From Saprospiraceae bacterium (lineage in GTDB: Bacteria; Bacteroidota; Bacteroidia; Chitinophagales; Saprospiraceae), in the NCBI GenBank assembly GCA_017985675.1, contig JAGNXB010000001.1, positions 1 through 64,000 of the forward strand: DNA of 64,000 bases, given 5' to 3'. How positions within the stretch are numbered: position 1 is the first letter of the stretch; every line of letters starts with the position of its first letter. Both the position numbers and the translations under genes were made by a program. The notes under the pieces were generated by a model that was not told the DNA's origin, did no database searches, and saw nothing but the letters and a program-made list of their open reading frames with translations. Shown here piece by piece: positions 35,420 through 43,958 of this stretch.

Positions 35420-36112
35420 TTAGGGGGTGAATCGATAACCTACCCCTCTGATAGAATGGAAATATTTTGGATACTTTGGGTCCTTTTCAAAATATTTTCT
35501 AAAGTTGAGAATAAAGTTGTCTATCGTTCTCGTTGACGGGTAGATATCATATCCCCATACGATCTGCAGAATTTGTTGCCTCGAAACAACTTCATTTGGG
35601 CGTTCTACCAACAAACGCAATAAAGCCGTTTCTTTCTTCGTGAGCATCACCGGGCCTTGGGGCGAAGATGCTTCGAACGATTGAAAATTGATCCAATTAT
35701 CACCAAATCGAAAAGTTTGGGTTTGTTCAGTTTGTACTTGAAACGATGGTACAGTTCTCCGAAGCAGATTGGCCACTCTTAAGAGTAATTCCTCCAGGTT
35801 AAAAGGTTTTGTTAGATAATCATCAGCACCGGTACGCAATCCCTCTACCCGGTCCTCGGGTGCATTCCGTGCGGTCAGCATGAGGATAGGGGTGGGGTCG
35901 TTTAAAATACGAATGGCAGCACATACCTCCATTCCACTCATTCCGGGTAACATAACATCAAGGATGACCAGATCAAAATGTGCTTGATTAAAAACGGCTA
36001 AGGCGTCCGAACCGGATGGTGCAGACGCAACCTCATATCCCTCCAATTCCAGATTTAAAGTTAGGATATCCCTTAAGCTGGATTCGTCTTCAACGATGAG
36101 AATGCGTTTCAT
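35420..36112 (-). CDS. OmpR/PhoB-family response regulator
   Basis: 230 residues from ATG 36112 (MKRILIVEDE); the longer open frame lies inside the kinase gene. The receiver domain has acidic residues in VEDE, phospho-acceptor Asp52 (LVILDVMLPGMSG), and LTKPFNLEEL with the conserved lysine. The C-terminal winged helix (about 135-230) has LTKKETALLRLLVERPNEVVSR and ends SIRGVGYRF, the OmpR signature. It overlaps the upstream histidine kinase by 23 bases, so they form a cognate pair. No target is evident. Confidence 0.93.
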   Translation of the reverse strand: MKRILIVEDESSLRDILTLNLELEGYEVASAPSGSDALAVFNQAHFDLVILDVMLPGMSGMEVCAAIRILNDPTPILMLTARNAPEDRVEGLRTGADDYLTKPFNLEELLLRVANLLRRTVPSFQVQTEQTQTFRFGDNWINFQSFEASSPQGPVMLTKKETALLRLLVERPNEVVSRQQILQIVWGYDIYPSTRTIDNFILNFRKYFEKDPKYPKYFHSIRGVGYRFTP

Positions 36113-37097
36113 GAGGTATAGGGAATGTAATTGAAAAAACACAACCGGAGGGCGAGTTGTCCTGAAGCTGCAACTTGCCATTATTTCGCAATACGATTTC
36201 TCGCACTATATACAGCCCTAATCCACTGCCTTTATGCGTCCGTTGATCTTCATTGCCCATCCGATAAAACATATCATAGACTTTAATTTTTTCAGGATCC
36301 GGAATGCCCGGACCCCGGTCAGCCACGATGAGTTGAAAGGCACGATTATCGGATTTACATTTGACGAGTATAGGATGCGTATTTGAACTATATTTTGCAG
36401 CATTTTCGGTCAAATTTCGGAAGATGGTTTCTAAGCCATCCCAATCCAATGTGCGCTTTTCCGTGATCACATCCGACATTTCTAAGTTAATGGAGTAAGT
36501 CGGCCATAGATGGATGAAATCATTTACCCATGCCTTCAGCATTTCCTTTGGATCCCGTTGTGAGAGTACGGGAGTATAATGTTGTCCAATTCGAGCGGCA
36601 ATGAGGACTTTGTTTATGGTATCGTTCAAACGTGTGGTTTCCTTTAAGCCACTCCAAATCAATTTTTTCTTTCGATCTGGATCGAGATCATATTTCAACA
36701 ACGTTTCCAGTGCCAGTTGGACAGAGGCCACAGGTGTTTTAAGTTCATGCGTAATCGACATAAGGAAATTTCGTCGTTGTCGATTGATTTGCATTTCTTG
36801 CAGGAAGCCCCGCATCAATAACCATATGCCAACTCCAACACTAGCCAGGATAAAGAGGGTTTCGCCAATGATCATCGTTCGTTGACGCTGGTACCTATTT
36901 GTTATCTCTTCTGTGGTAGGATAATTGTCCCTTTCCGGCAAGTCGTAATGGCTGTAAATAAGACTTATCCGAAGCTGTTGATTATAAAGGGTTTTGTTTT
37001 TTTGATAAAGCAATATGCTCCACCAAACCAGGGCCAGCAGGATATAACCTATTGTCAAAATGGTGACCCATTTTATCCTGTTGTTGAAATACATCAT
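36090..37097 (-). CDS. Membrane sensor histidine kinase
   Basis: 335 residues. Two membrane helices (about 10-31 and 74-97) flank a periplasmic loop of only ~40 residues, so the stimulus may be sensed in or near the membrane. The HisKA motif is SITHELKTPVAS with phospho-accepting His117. The ATPase domain has N box NLTENAAKYS, G1 VADRGPGIPDPE and G2 GSGLGLYIVREI. There is no HAMP or PAS domain. It is translated just before its overlapping response regulator. Confidence 0.92.
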   Translation of the reverse strand: MMYFNNRIKWVTILTIGYILLALVWWSILLYQKNKTLYNQQLRISLIYSHYDLPERDNYPTTEEITNRYQRQRTMIIGETLFILASVGVGIWLLMRGFLQEMQINRQRRNFLMSITHELKTPVASVQLALETLLKYDLDPDRKKKLIWSGLKETTRLNDTINKVLIAARIGQHYTPVLSQRDPKEMLKAWVNDFIHLWPTYSINLEMSDVITEKRTLDWDGLETIFRNLTENAAKYSSNTHPILVKCKSDNRAFQLIVADRGPGIPDPEKIKVYDMFYRMGNEDQRTHKGSGLGLYIVREIVLRNNGKLQLQDNSPSGCVFSITFPIPHETHSHR

Positions 37098-37104
37098 CTC
37101 ATAA

Positions 37105-37112
37105 CAAATGTA
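37105..37112 (-). promoter_or_regulatory. -7 promoter element of the two-component operon
   Basis: TACATTTG on the minus strand, 7 bases from the kinase ATG at 37097; the message would be almost leaderless. Confidence 0.5.
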
Positions 37113-37287
37113 CGCGCAAGTTGACTGATCCTATCCGATTTTTAAGCCGACTATCTGGATTCAACTAGGTATGTATCGTTGCGAAGAGGCACCGTCGCCT
37201 TTATGACCTATTTTGGGCTATCATTCGATCAGATTATCTAAAACATGGGTTATTTTTACACCAACAACTCCCAAAAACAAATGGATT

Positions 37288-38325
37288 ATGGCATTCCAGG
37301 CACTGGCTTTAGCAATTAGGAACACACTTATTGATCAGGGTGTTGTCGAGTTGCCTGGTATCGGGAAATTTACCTTGAATTATTTTCCAGCCAGGCTATC
37401 AAGAATTGAATCGACACTTTATCCCCCTTCAAAAAAAGTATCATTCCAAAAGGGCGGCGCTGAACACCTTGACTTACATAAACTTGGCTTGCACTACGCA
37501 AATGCGTTATCCACACTTTCCGATCAACAGGGCAGGAGCCTGGAATCGGATCTGAATGGCCTTGCCAGTTTGGTTTTGAATGGTGAATCCGTTGAATTAC
37601 ACGATGTTGGCCAGTTTTTTAACAATGAAAAGTCGGAATTAGATTTTGTAGCCTCCGGATTTAATTATCATCTGGATGTTTATGGTTTAGGCCCAATAAA
37701 TGCCAGGCCCTTACAACGCCGTACGGCTGCTCAGGCTGCGAGTGAAGCCATTGCTGCTAGCGGGCTGACGGTGCCCAAGAAGAATATTCCTTCAGCAGCA
37801 CCTCTTAAAGATAGGTTGTTCCTGCCTGTGCTGGCAGGGGTTTTTCTCCTTGCAATTGGTGTAAGTATTTGGCTCCTCATCGGGCCCGATCCTTCGCCCA
37901 CGACACCAGTAACAAGCGAAAGGTTGGAGCCACAAACTGCTGATACAGAATCTTATTCAGATGAAGAGGCCCTACGAAATGGATCTGATGTAGTCGATTC
38001 TGACACACTGGATCAAATTTCCAACGAAGAGGAAATGATTATTTCTTCTCCCGCGGAGGTGGATAGTCCAATACCTGGAGTGGAACAGTCATTAGATCCA
38101 TTAAATATAGTGACCATTGTTGTTGGACACTTTGGTGATGAAGACAATGTTAAACGAGTGCGCGAACGCTTGACAATACTTGGCTTGGAAAATTCAACTA
38201 AACCATCAAAAAATTTAACCCGGGTCATGGTCCACGTCAAGGAAAATACATCGAATGAAATATTGGCATTGATTCGCCGTGAATTTGACAAAGGTGCCTG
38301 GATTCTTGACAGGGAATCGCAATAA
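37288..38325 (+). CDS. HU-CCDC81 / SPOR domain membrane protein
   Basis: 345 residues from ATG 37288 (MAFQALALAIRNTLIDQG); the frame is open further upstream, but homology-like sequence begins here. Residues about 1-60 and 65-140 resemble the two HU-like CCDC81 domains of Bacteroidota SPOR proteins (VVELPGIGKFTLNYFPARLS, PPSKKVSFQKG; then VELHDVGQFFNN). One membrane helix (LFLPVLAGVFLLAIGVSIWLL, about 177-198) separates a cytoplasmic DNA-binding-like part from an acidic periplasmic linker and a C-terminal SPOR domain (about 280-345, TIVVGHFGDEDNVKRVRERL). SPOR binds denuded septal peptidoglycan. A link between chromosome or cytoplasm and division site is inference. Confidence 0.8.
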   Translation: MAFQALALAIRNTLIDQGVVELPGIGKFTLNYFPARLSRIESTLYPPSKKVSFQKGGAEHLDLHKLGLHYANALSTLSDQQGRSLESDLNGLASLVLNGESVELHDVGQFFNNEKSELDFVASGFNYHLDVYGLGPINARPLQRRTAAQAASEAIAASGLTVPKKNIPSAAPLKDRLFLPVLAGVFLLAIGVSIWLLIGPDPSPTTPVTSERLEPQTADTESYSDEEALRNGSDVVDSDTLDQISNEEEMIISSPAEVDSPIPGVEQSLDPLNIVTIVVGHFGDEDNVKRVRERLTILGLENSTKPSKNLTRVMVHVKENTSNEILALIRREFDKGAWILDRESQ

Positions 38326-38425
38326 TGTATGAACTAATCGTCGAATATCTCGATGTGATTAACTTTCCAGTGCAAATTATTCAAAGGAAGGCGTGTATAT
38401 CTTTAAATTCTGAGACCTTTGTAAA

Positions 38426-39244
38426 ATGACAGATACTACCCCTTTATGGGACCGCATCCTCCAACGCGATTACCCTTTTTTTCTAATAGCAGGCCCTTGT
38501 GTCGTTGAAAGTGAAGAACTTGTTCTTCAGGTTGCTGAACGGGTTAAATCGATTTGTATCCCATTGGGAATCCCATTTATTTTTAAAGCATCCTATAGAA
38601 AAGCAAATAGATCCAGGCTGGATTCCTTTACAGGGATTGGAGATATCCAAGCACTTGAAGCTATTTCAAAGGCTGGTCTTGAATTTGGACTTCCTACCAC
38701 GACTGATATCCATACAGATGATGAAGCTGCTTTGGCCGCAGGTTATGTAGATGTCCTTCAGATACCGGCATTTTTGTGCAGGCAAACAAGTTTGCTCGTA
38801 GCTGCGGCAGATACTGGAAAAATTGTCAACGTCAAAAAAGGACAGTTTTTGAACGCTGAATCGATGCAATATGCAGTGGGCAAAATAAAGGAATCAGGAA
38901 ATGAACAAGTGATGCTTACCGAACGAGGCACCACCTTTGGTTACCAGGATCTTGTCGTTGATTTTAGAGGCATTCCTGTTATGCGTAATTATGCACCGGT
39001 CATTCTTGATTGTACACATTCGCTGCAGCAACCAAATCAGTCTAGCGGTGTGACAGGAGGCCAACCGGCACTGATTGCTACCATCGCCGCTGCAGGTATT
39101 GCTTCTGGCGTTGATGGATTGTTTATCGAAACCCATCCAGAACCATCAAAAGCTAAATCGGATGGTGCAAATATGTTGCCCCTTGATCAATTAGAGGTTT
39201 TATTACAAAGGCTTGTACGCATTCGAGAGGCAATGAATGGTTAG
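38426..39244 (+). CDS. kdsA: 3-deoxy-8-phosphooctulonate synthase
   Basis: 272 residues. KdsA condenses arabinose 5-phosphate with phosphoenolpyruvate to Kdo 8-phosphate for LPS. The TIM-barrel motifs are AGPCVVES, FKASYRKANRSR, the PEP/metal loop TDIHTDDEAA, DVLQIPAFLCRQTSLL, VNVKKGQFLN, ERGTTFGYQDLVVDFRG, ILDCTHSLQQP and LFIETHPEPSKAKSDG. The KANRS sequence separates KdsA from DAHP synthases. A possible promoter (TATCTTTA at 38398-38405) lies upstream. Confidence 0.95.
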   Translation: MTDTTPLWDRILQRDYPFFLIAGPCVVESEELVLQVAERVKSICIPLGIPFIFKASYRKANRSRLDSFTGIGDIQALEAISKAGLEFGLPTTTDIHTDDEAALAAGYVDVLQIPAFLCRQTSLLVAAADTGKIVNVKKGQFLNAESMQYAVGKIKESGNEQVMLTERGTTFGYQDLVVDFRGIPVMRNYAPVILDCTHSLQQPNQSSGVTGGQPALIATIAAAGIASGVDGLFIETHPEPSKAKSDGANMLPLDQLEVLLQRLVRIREAMNG

Positions 39245-39323
39245 GAATCTTTTTACATTTAGATATGTTATCTCCCAATGATGTAAAGTAAACACATCTG
39301 ATTTCATATTGCTTTAATTAAAT

Positions 39324-39764
39324 ATGATGCTGAAATTCATTGTGATTTTAGGTGTTCTCGGGTTTAATTATACATCCAATGCACAAGTAAGGGAAGTATT
39401 GTTTACCTCCTATCCGGCTGATTCTGCCATGATGGTCACATGTAATTTTTTGGACAGTATCCTCATTTATTCCTGGCACAACAGTGCCATATTCATCGAA
39501 ACAGAAGTTGTGATGTCTGGGTGTCCAGAGTCATTATTAAAACATGCCATTGCAAAAGGCAGATACAGGATTGATGCGGATCGAGTTGATCAAAACCTGA
39601 CCCTAAAACAATCTGAACTATCCCGTGCACCTATTAATTATCCCAAAGGAACTTGTGAGGAGAAGATCCTACATCGGATTTACCTTCCTACAGATTTTAA
39701 AACAAAGGATCAACATGAATGGCACCGGACAGATGAAGTGAGTAAGTCAACTATAAATTATTAA
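39324..39764 (+). CDS. Small secreted protein of unknown function
   Basis: 146 residues with a signal peptide (FIVILGVLGFNYTSNAQ). The mature part of about 125 residues has two cysteines (CPES and GTCEEK) that could pair, plus one near CNFLDS, and beta-like segments (SAIFIETEVVMSG, KILHRIYLPTDF). The theme resembles small periplasmic proteins of Bacteroidota, but I cannot assign a family. It is 79 bases from kdsA and 47 from the FAD oxidoreductase gene, all on the same strand. Confidence 0.7.
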   Translation: MMLKFIVILGVLGFNYTSNAQVREVLFTSYPADSAMMVTCNFLDSILIYSWHNSAIFIETEVVMSGCPESLLKHAIAKGRYRIDADRVDQNLTLKQSELSRAPINYPKGTCEEKILHRIYLPTDFKTKDQHEWHRTDEVSKSTINY

Positions 39765-39811
39765 CGGTGTCCATTCCGCTATTCCCCGTCTTTCGCACCT
39801 AAACAGTACAT

Positions 39812-41371
39812 GTGATTCGTCATATTGACATACGTGTTTTACCCGAGGAGGCGCTAAATGCCACAGTAATCAGGCAAAAAGCGCTTGCTGCTGCGGAACT
39901 ATCAGATGAAGAGGTAGAATCTGTCCAGGTTATTCGCCGAAGTTTGGATGCAAGGCCACGACCAGCTGTTTATCAATTGCGTTGTGTCCTTTATATGCAG
40001 GAGCTCCCCCCCCCGGAACCGTTTATCAGTGATGAGTTTCAGTTTGTTTATGAAGCAAAAGAAGTGATTATTGTAGGCGCTGGTCCAGCAGGTTATTTTG
40101 CAGCATTGGAATGTCTTTCTATTGGCTTGAAGCCCATACTTTTTGACAGAGGTCGGGACGCGCGATATCGCCGCCGGGATCTCAAGGCCCTTCAACAAGA
40201 TGGCATTGTTCATCCCGATTCCAACTATTGTTTCGGAGAAGGCGGAGCAGGCACTTATTCGGACGGGAAGTTATATACCCGATCTGTTAAACGGGGAAAG
40301 ATGGAGCGCGTGTTACGGCTATTTGTCGAGCATGGTGCAAAGTCGGATATTTTAATTGATGCTCATCCGCATATCGGAAGTAATAAGTTGCCAGGGGTTG
40401 TGATGAATATAGGCCAGACAATCCGTCACTATGGCGGGGAAATTCATTTTTCAAGTCGTGTTACGGATTTGTTAATAAAAGATGGCCATATCGAAGGAGT
40501 TACTTTGCAGGATGGGACTGAACGGCTTTCAAAAGCAGTTATCCTGGCAACGGGCCACTCTGCGAGAGATATTTTTCATCTCCTCCACCATAAAGGCGTT
40601 GCATTGGATTTCAAACCCTTTGCACTGGGGGTGCGTATTGAACATCCTCAACCACTGATTGATGGGATTCAGTACGGTAAACGTCGGAATGAACACTTGC
40701 CGCCATCGAGTTATAGCCTGGCATGTCAGGTAGGTTCAAATGGTGTTTTTTCGTTTTGTATGTGCCCTGGGGGATTAATCGTACCGGCAGCAACTGCACC
40801 GGGTGAGCTGGTTGTAAATGGCATGTCTATGTCGCGTCGGGATAGTCCATTTGCAAATGCTGGAACGGTGGTGAGCGTGGATTGGAAGGACCTCGTACCA
40901 TACCACAAACATGGCCTTTTTGCTGGTTTAGCTTTCCAGCAGGAAGTGGAGCAGTCCTTATTTCAAGCAGGTGATGGGACGCAACGTGCACCAGCGCAGC
41001 GATTGACCGATTTTATTTCAAAAAAAAGGTCAGACTCACTTCCCGGCACTTCATATATCCCAGGGATATATAGTGCGCCGATGCATGCGTTGCTGCCTGA
41101 TTGGATCAGCAGAATGTTGGATGCCGGAATCCAACAATTTTCAAAAAAAATGCCTGGGTATCTTACCAGAGAAGCCACCATCATCGGTGCGGAATCTCGC
41201 ACCAGTTCACCTGTTCGCATCCCTAGAAGTGAGGAAACATGGATGCATCCGGAAGTGGAAGGGCTTTTCCCTTCGGGAGAAGGTGCAGGCTATGCCGGAG
41301 GTATTTTATCAGCGGCAATGGATGGTCAGAATTGTGCAAGGGCGGTTCTTCGCTTTTTGGAACACAAATGA
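39812..41371 (+). CDS. FAD-dependent oxidoreductase (COG2509-like)
   Basis: 519 residues starting at GTG 39812; no ATG is available near the homologous start. The N-terminal ~80 residues (VLPEEALNATVIRQKAL...) are the small domain typical of this family. The FAD-binding motif VIIVGAGPAGYFAALE starts at about residue 85, followed by FGEGGAGTYSDGKLYTR, GHSARDIFHLL, and the C-terminal GLFPSGEGAGYAGGILSAAMDG that closes the FAD site. The family is uncharacterised but related to geranylgeranyl-reductase-like and BaiN-like flavoproteins. No electron partner is nearby. Confidence 0.85.
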   Translation: MIRHIDIRVLPEEALNATVIRQKALAAAELSDEEVESVQVIRRSLDARPRPAVYQLRCVLYMQELPPPEPFISDEFQFVYEAKEVIIVGAGPAGYFAALECLSIGLKPILFDRGRDARYRRRDLKALQQDGIVHPDSNYCFGEGGAGTYSDGKLYTRSVKRGKMERVLRLFVEHGAKSDILIDAHPHIGSNKLPGVVMNIGQTIRHYGGEIHFSSRVTDLLIKDGHIEGVTLQDGTERLSKAVILATGHSARDIFHLLHHKGVALDFKPFALGVRIEHPQPLIDGIQYGKRRNEHLPPSSYSLACQVGSNGVFSFCMCPGGLIVPAATAPGELVVNGMSMSRRDSPFANAGTVVSVDWKDLVPYHKHGLFAGLAFQQEVEQSLFQAGDGTQRAPAQRLTDFISKKRSDSLPGTSYIPGIYSAPMHALLPDWISRMLDAGIQQFSKKMPGYLTREATIIGAESRTSSPVRIPRSEETWMHPEVEGLFPSGEGAGYAGGILSAAMDGQNCARAVLRFLEHK

Positions 41372-41440
41372 GTGCCCATTCGAAGGTCACTTCTTCAAAC
41401 ATAGGTGGGTCGTGTAATGGAAATGAATGATCTTTGCACG

Positions 41441-41854
41441 ATGAAGCATTTTTTTGACCTTGTTGGTCGCATATTTGTATCCATTATTTTTCTGTTTGAA
41501 GCCTACGATTCTATTCGATATTTTCAGGATACGAAACAACAAATGGCTGCATATGGACTTGTCTGGCAGCCTGATTTTTTGTTGACTTGTGCGATTATTG
41601 CATTGATTCTGGGTGGCACACTTGTACTCATCGGTTATAGATCAACTTTCGGTGCAGTCCTTTTATTGTTGTATTGGGTGCCCGTGACACTGCTGGTACA
41701 TGATTTTTGGAACATGCCCAAAGAGATGTTGCGGTTGGAATCCATCTTGTTTATGAAAAATCTGGCTATTACAGGTGGCTTATTAATCATATTAGTAAAT
41801 GGTAGTGGCAAATACAGTATCAAGCGTTTATTGGCAACCACGCGAGTGCGCTAA
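41441..41854 (+). CDS. DoxX family membrane protein
   Basis: 137 residues from ATG 41441; earlier in-frame starts (GTG 41405, ATG 41417 and 41423) lie before a promoter-like GATCTTTG that ends 4 bases before 41441. Four membrane helices are predicted, with the DoxX-typical IFVSIIFLFEAYDS and later MFGAVLLLLYWVPVT-like stretch (written from the helix about 70-88). DoxX proteins are often linked to quinone or redox stress functions. Its stop overlaps the convergent channel gene by 4 bases. Confidence 0.8.
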   Translation: MKHFFDLVGRIFVSIIFLFEAYDSIRYFQDTKQQMAAYGLVWQPDFLLTCAIIALILGGTLVLIGYRSTFGAVLLLLYWVPVTLLVHDFWNMPKEMLRLESILFMKNLAITGGLLIILVNGSGKYSIKRLLATTRVR

Positions 41855-42687
41855 GCGGGATAATTATTTTGTGGGTTGAGCATCTGACCGCATCGATAAC
41901 AATGAATGGCAATTTCCTGATGCCCTTCAGCCATACAATGTGGACACACCTGATTGGAATGTTTTTGTTTGTCCATGCTGGTGATGGCAGCCGTAACAAT
42001 CCCGGTCGGAACAGCAATAATGGCATAACCCATAATCATTACTACGGAGGCAATCATTTGTCCGAATGGCGTTTCAGGCGTGATATCGCCGTATCCTACA
42101 GTGGTTAGCGTGATAATTGCCCAATATATGGATCGTGGTATACTATCAAATCCTTTGTTGGATGAACCTTCAATCACATACATGAGCGCGCCCATTATTA
42201 CGACCAATAGCATAAGGCTGGTCAGGAAAACGGTGATTTTAAAACGGCTGTTGCGGAGGGCAATAAGTATAAAATGACTCTCACGCACATAATTTGTCAA
42301 CTTAAATATACGAAAGATCCGAATGAGTCTCAACACCCTAATGGCCAGTAAATATTGTGATCCGGGAAGTATAAGGCTCAAATAGGCCGGCAGGATTGAA
42401 AGAAGGTCAATGATGCCAAAAAAACTAAACACATACCCAAGCCGGCGTCGAACTATGATGAGGCGTAGTATGTACTCTAGCGTAAATAGAATGGTTACTA
42501 TCCATTCAATAGTAAAAAAAAGACTGTTGTAATGCTGTTGTAACGTAGGAACACTTTCCAATATAACAGTCAATACGCTTATCGTAATCAGTATGAGTAA
42601 AGAAACGTCGAATAATTTGCCAAGACGCGTGTCTGATTCAAAAACGATTTCGTAGACGCGGTCTTTTAATCGTGGTTTTGGTTTCAT
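41851..42687 (-). CDS. Voltage-gated-type K+ channel with zinc-ribbon tail
   Basis: 278 residues. Six membrane helices are predicted. The S4-like helix has regularly spaced arginines (AIRVLRLIRIFRIFKL, about 117-132). The pore carries the K+ selectivity filter TTVGYGD (about 194-200), followed by the last helix ASVVMIMGYAIIAVPTGIVTA. The C-terminus has CPHC and CYRCG (about 245 and 264), a zinc ribbon common in prokaryotic channels of this class. It conducts potassium across the inner membrane, probably as a tetramer. The TAG stop overlaps the doxX stop. Confidence 0.92.
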   Translation of the reverse strand: MKPKPRLKDRVYEIVFESDTRLGKLFDVSLLILITISVLTVILESVPTLQQHYNSLFFTIEWIVTILFTLEYILRLIIVRRRLGYVFSFFGIIDLLSILPAYLSLILPGSQYLLAIRVLRLIRIFRIFKLTNYVRESHFILIALRNSRFKITVFLTSLMLLVVIMGALMYVIEGSSNKGFDSIPRSIYWAIITLTTVGYGDITPETPFGQMIASVVMIMGYAIIAVPTGIVTAAITSMDKQKHSNQVCPHCMAEGHQEIAIHCYRCGQMLNPQNNYPA

Positions 42688-42710
42688 CTAAAATGGATTG
42701 CTTAATTCAT

Positions 42711-42718
42711 CAAATGTA
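42711..42718 (-). promoter_or_regulatory. -7 promoter element of the channel gene
   Basis: TACATTTG on the minus strand, 23 bases before the ATG at 42687. Confidence 0.5.
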
Positions 42719-42823
42719 ATCTAACTTGGTTAAGGCGCAGAGGGTACCCGTTAAAACAACAAAGAGTATTGATAGAACACGATTTATCATTTATACGATT
42801 CTTTTCAAAGCGCTTAAACAGGT

Positions 42824-42831
42824 TATCTTTG
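42824..42831 (+). promoter_or_regulatory. -7 promoter element of the LytTR regulator gene
   Basis: TATCTTTG, an exact TAnnTTTG match, 20 bases before the TTG start. It supports translation beginning at the non-ATG codon. Confidence 0.55.
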
Positions 42832-42851
42832 AGTAATATAAAGAAAAGATT

Positions 42852-43613
42852 TTGATACGAGCAGTTATAGTCGATGACGAATTGTACGGTCGGGAAAACC
42901 TCAAGACGCTCCTGGGAAAATATTGCCCGGAGGTAGAAGTTGTTGCGGAAGCAGCTTCTGTGGAGGAAGGCATTACGGTGCTTAGCAATCCCGAGTTGCA
43001 TCCTGATGTTGCTTTTTTGGATATAAACCTCCAGGATGGGCTAGTTTTTCAACTATTAAACAAATTAGAAGACAGACCATTTGAGGTGATTTTTGTTACT
43101 GCCTATGAGCAATTCGCAGTCAAAGCATTTAAATTTAGTGCTATTGATTATGTATTAAAACCGATTGACCCTGATGCCTTAAAAGAAGCCGTCGCTCAAA
43201 TTAGGCCAGGCAAGCTGAATAGAATTGCCCAAAGACTTGAAGTGCTGCAAGGCGCACTTAATCATCCCCATAAAATTGAAAAATTAACGGTATCGGCCAT
43301 GGACGGTATCTATTTTCTCAATCTGAAGGATATTCTTCGTTTTGAGGCAGATGATAATTATACGCATATTTTTTTGGCCAATGGTGAACGGCTTACTGCA
43401 TCCAAGACCATCAAATCCTATGAAGATTTGCTAGTGAATCAGCATTTTTTCAGGGTGCACAAACGGCATATGATCAACATGAACTTTATAAGGAAATTTG
43501 TAAAAGGAGATGGAGGGTATTTGGTCATGGATGATGGTAAAGAAATTGATGTTAGCCGCAGGCGCAGAGCAGAATTTCTTGAAAAGATCAGAAAAATGCA
43601 GGAAGAACTCTAA
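42852..43613 (+). CDS. LytTR-family response regulator
   Basis: 253 residues, starting at TTG 42852: there is an in-frame stop at 42834-42836 and no ATG between it and the receiver domain, which must begin here (MIRAVIVDDELYGREN). The receiver has the acidic pair in VDDE, phospho-acceptor Asp57 (VAFLDINLQDG) and VLKPIDPDAL with the conserved lysine. The LytTR DNA-binding domain spans about 145-250 (RFEADDNYTHIFLANG, FFRVHKRHMINMNFI). The neighbouring genes, a peptide and a His_kinase-type sensor of the LytS class on the same strand, suggest it is the cognate output of that kinase. Confidence 0.92.
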   Translation: MIRAVIVDDELYGRENLKTLLGKYCPEVEVVAEAASVEEGITVLSNPELHPDVAFLDINLQDGLVFQLLNKLEDRPFEVIFVTAYEQFAVKAFKFSAIDYVLKPIDPDALKEAVAQIRPGKLNRIAQRLEVLQGALNHPHKIEKLTVSAMDGIYFLNLKDILRFEADDNYTHIFLANGERLTASKTIKSYEDLLVNQHFFRVHKRHMINMNFIRKFVKGDGGYLVMDDGKEIDVSRRRRAEFLEKIRKMQEEL

Positions 43614-43673
43614 ATGGCGTTATTGGGAGAGTGTAAAAACGTTGACGGCATACTATAGATTATAAATTCTTGT

Positions 43674-43681
43674 TATATTTG
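43674..43681 (+). promoter_or_regulatory. -7 promoter element of the peptide gene
   Basis: TATATTTG, an exact TAnnTTTG match, ending 40 bases before the ATG at 43722. It makes the peptide gene a separate transcription unit from the LytTR gene. Confidence 0.6.
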
Positions 43682-43721
43682 CATCTGAACTACCTGAAAT
43701 GACGAACCTATTTCGGTTGAT

Positions 43722-43889
43722 ATGAACCCATTCGTCATGAAATCTAAAAAAGATGCCAACCTGGACAAGCTCAAATCCGAGCTCCAGGTAATCTCGCGTG
43801 AGGAGATGCAAAAAATTAAGGGTGGATCACCTACCATTCGTTTTAGTACAAGGTGGATACCGCGTTGTGGCGGTCGGTTACCGCAGTAA
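43722..43889 (+). CDS. Double-glycine-leader peptide precursor (RiPP, bacteriocin or pheromone type)
   Basis: 55 residues (MNPFVMKSKK..., with an alternative start at ATG 43737 giving 50). The leader ends in the motif ISREEMQKIKGG (about 24-35), the LSxEEMxxIxGG pattern of leaders cut by C39 peptidase-containing ABC transporters and common in the Bacteroidota natural-product precursor family. The core is 20 residues, SPTIRFSTRWIPRCGGRLPQ: four arginines and no acidic residue (net about +4), one cysteine and a second GG. An exact promoter lies upstream, and a TPR histidine kinase gene follows after 69 bases. No ABC exporter, YcaO, radical SAM, LanM or grasp enzyme is in the window. What it does (signal, toxin or other) is not shown by sequence. 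Confidence 0.78.
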   Translation: MNPFVMKSKKDANLDKLKSELQVISREEMQKIKGGSPTIRFSTRWIPRCGGRLPQ

Positions 43890-43958
43890 CACTGTTCTAT
43901 TTATCCAGAAATCCTGTTGACATTTACCAACAGCCGGGGCATTTCGTACCTTTACCAA

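Noticed and set aside
41417..41440. Earlier starts of the DoxX protein
   Set aside because: They precede a promoter-like GATCTTTG and add residues not typical of the family; not fully excluded.
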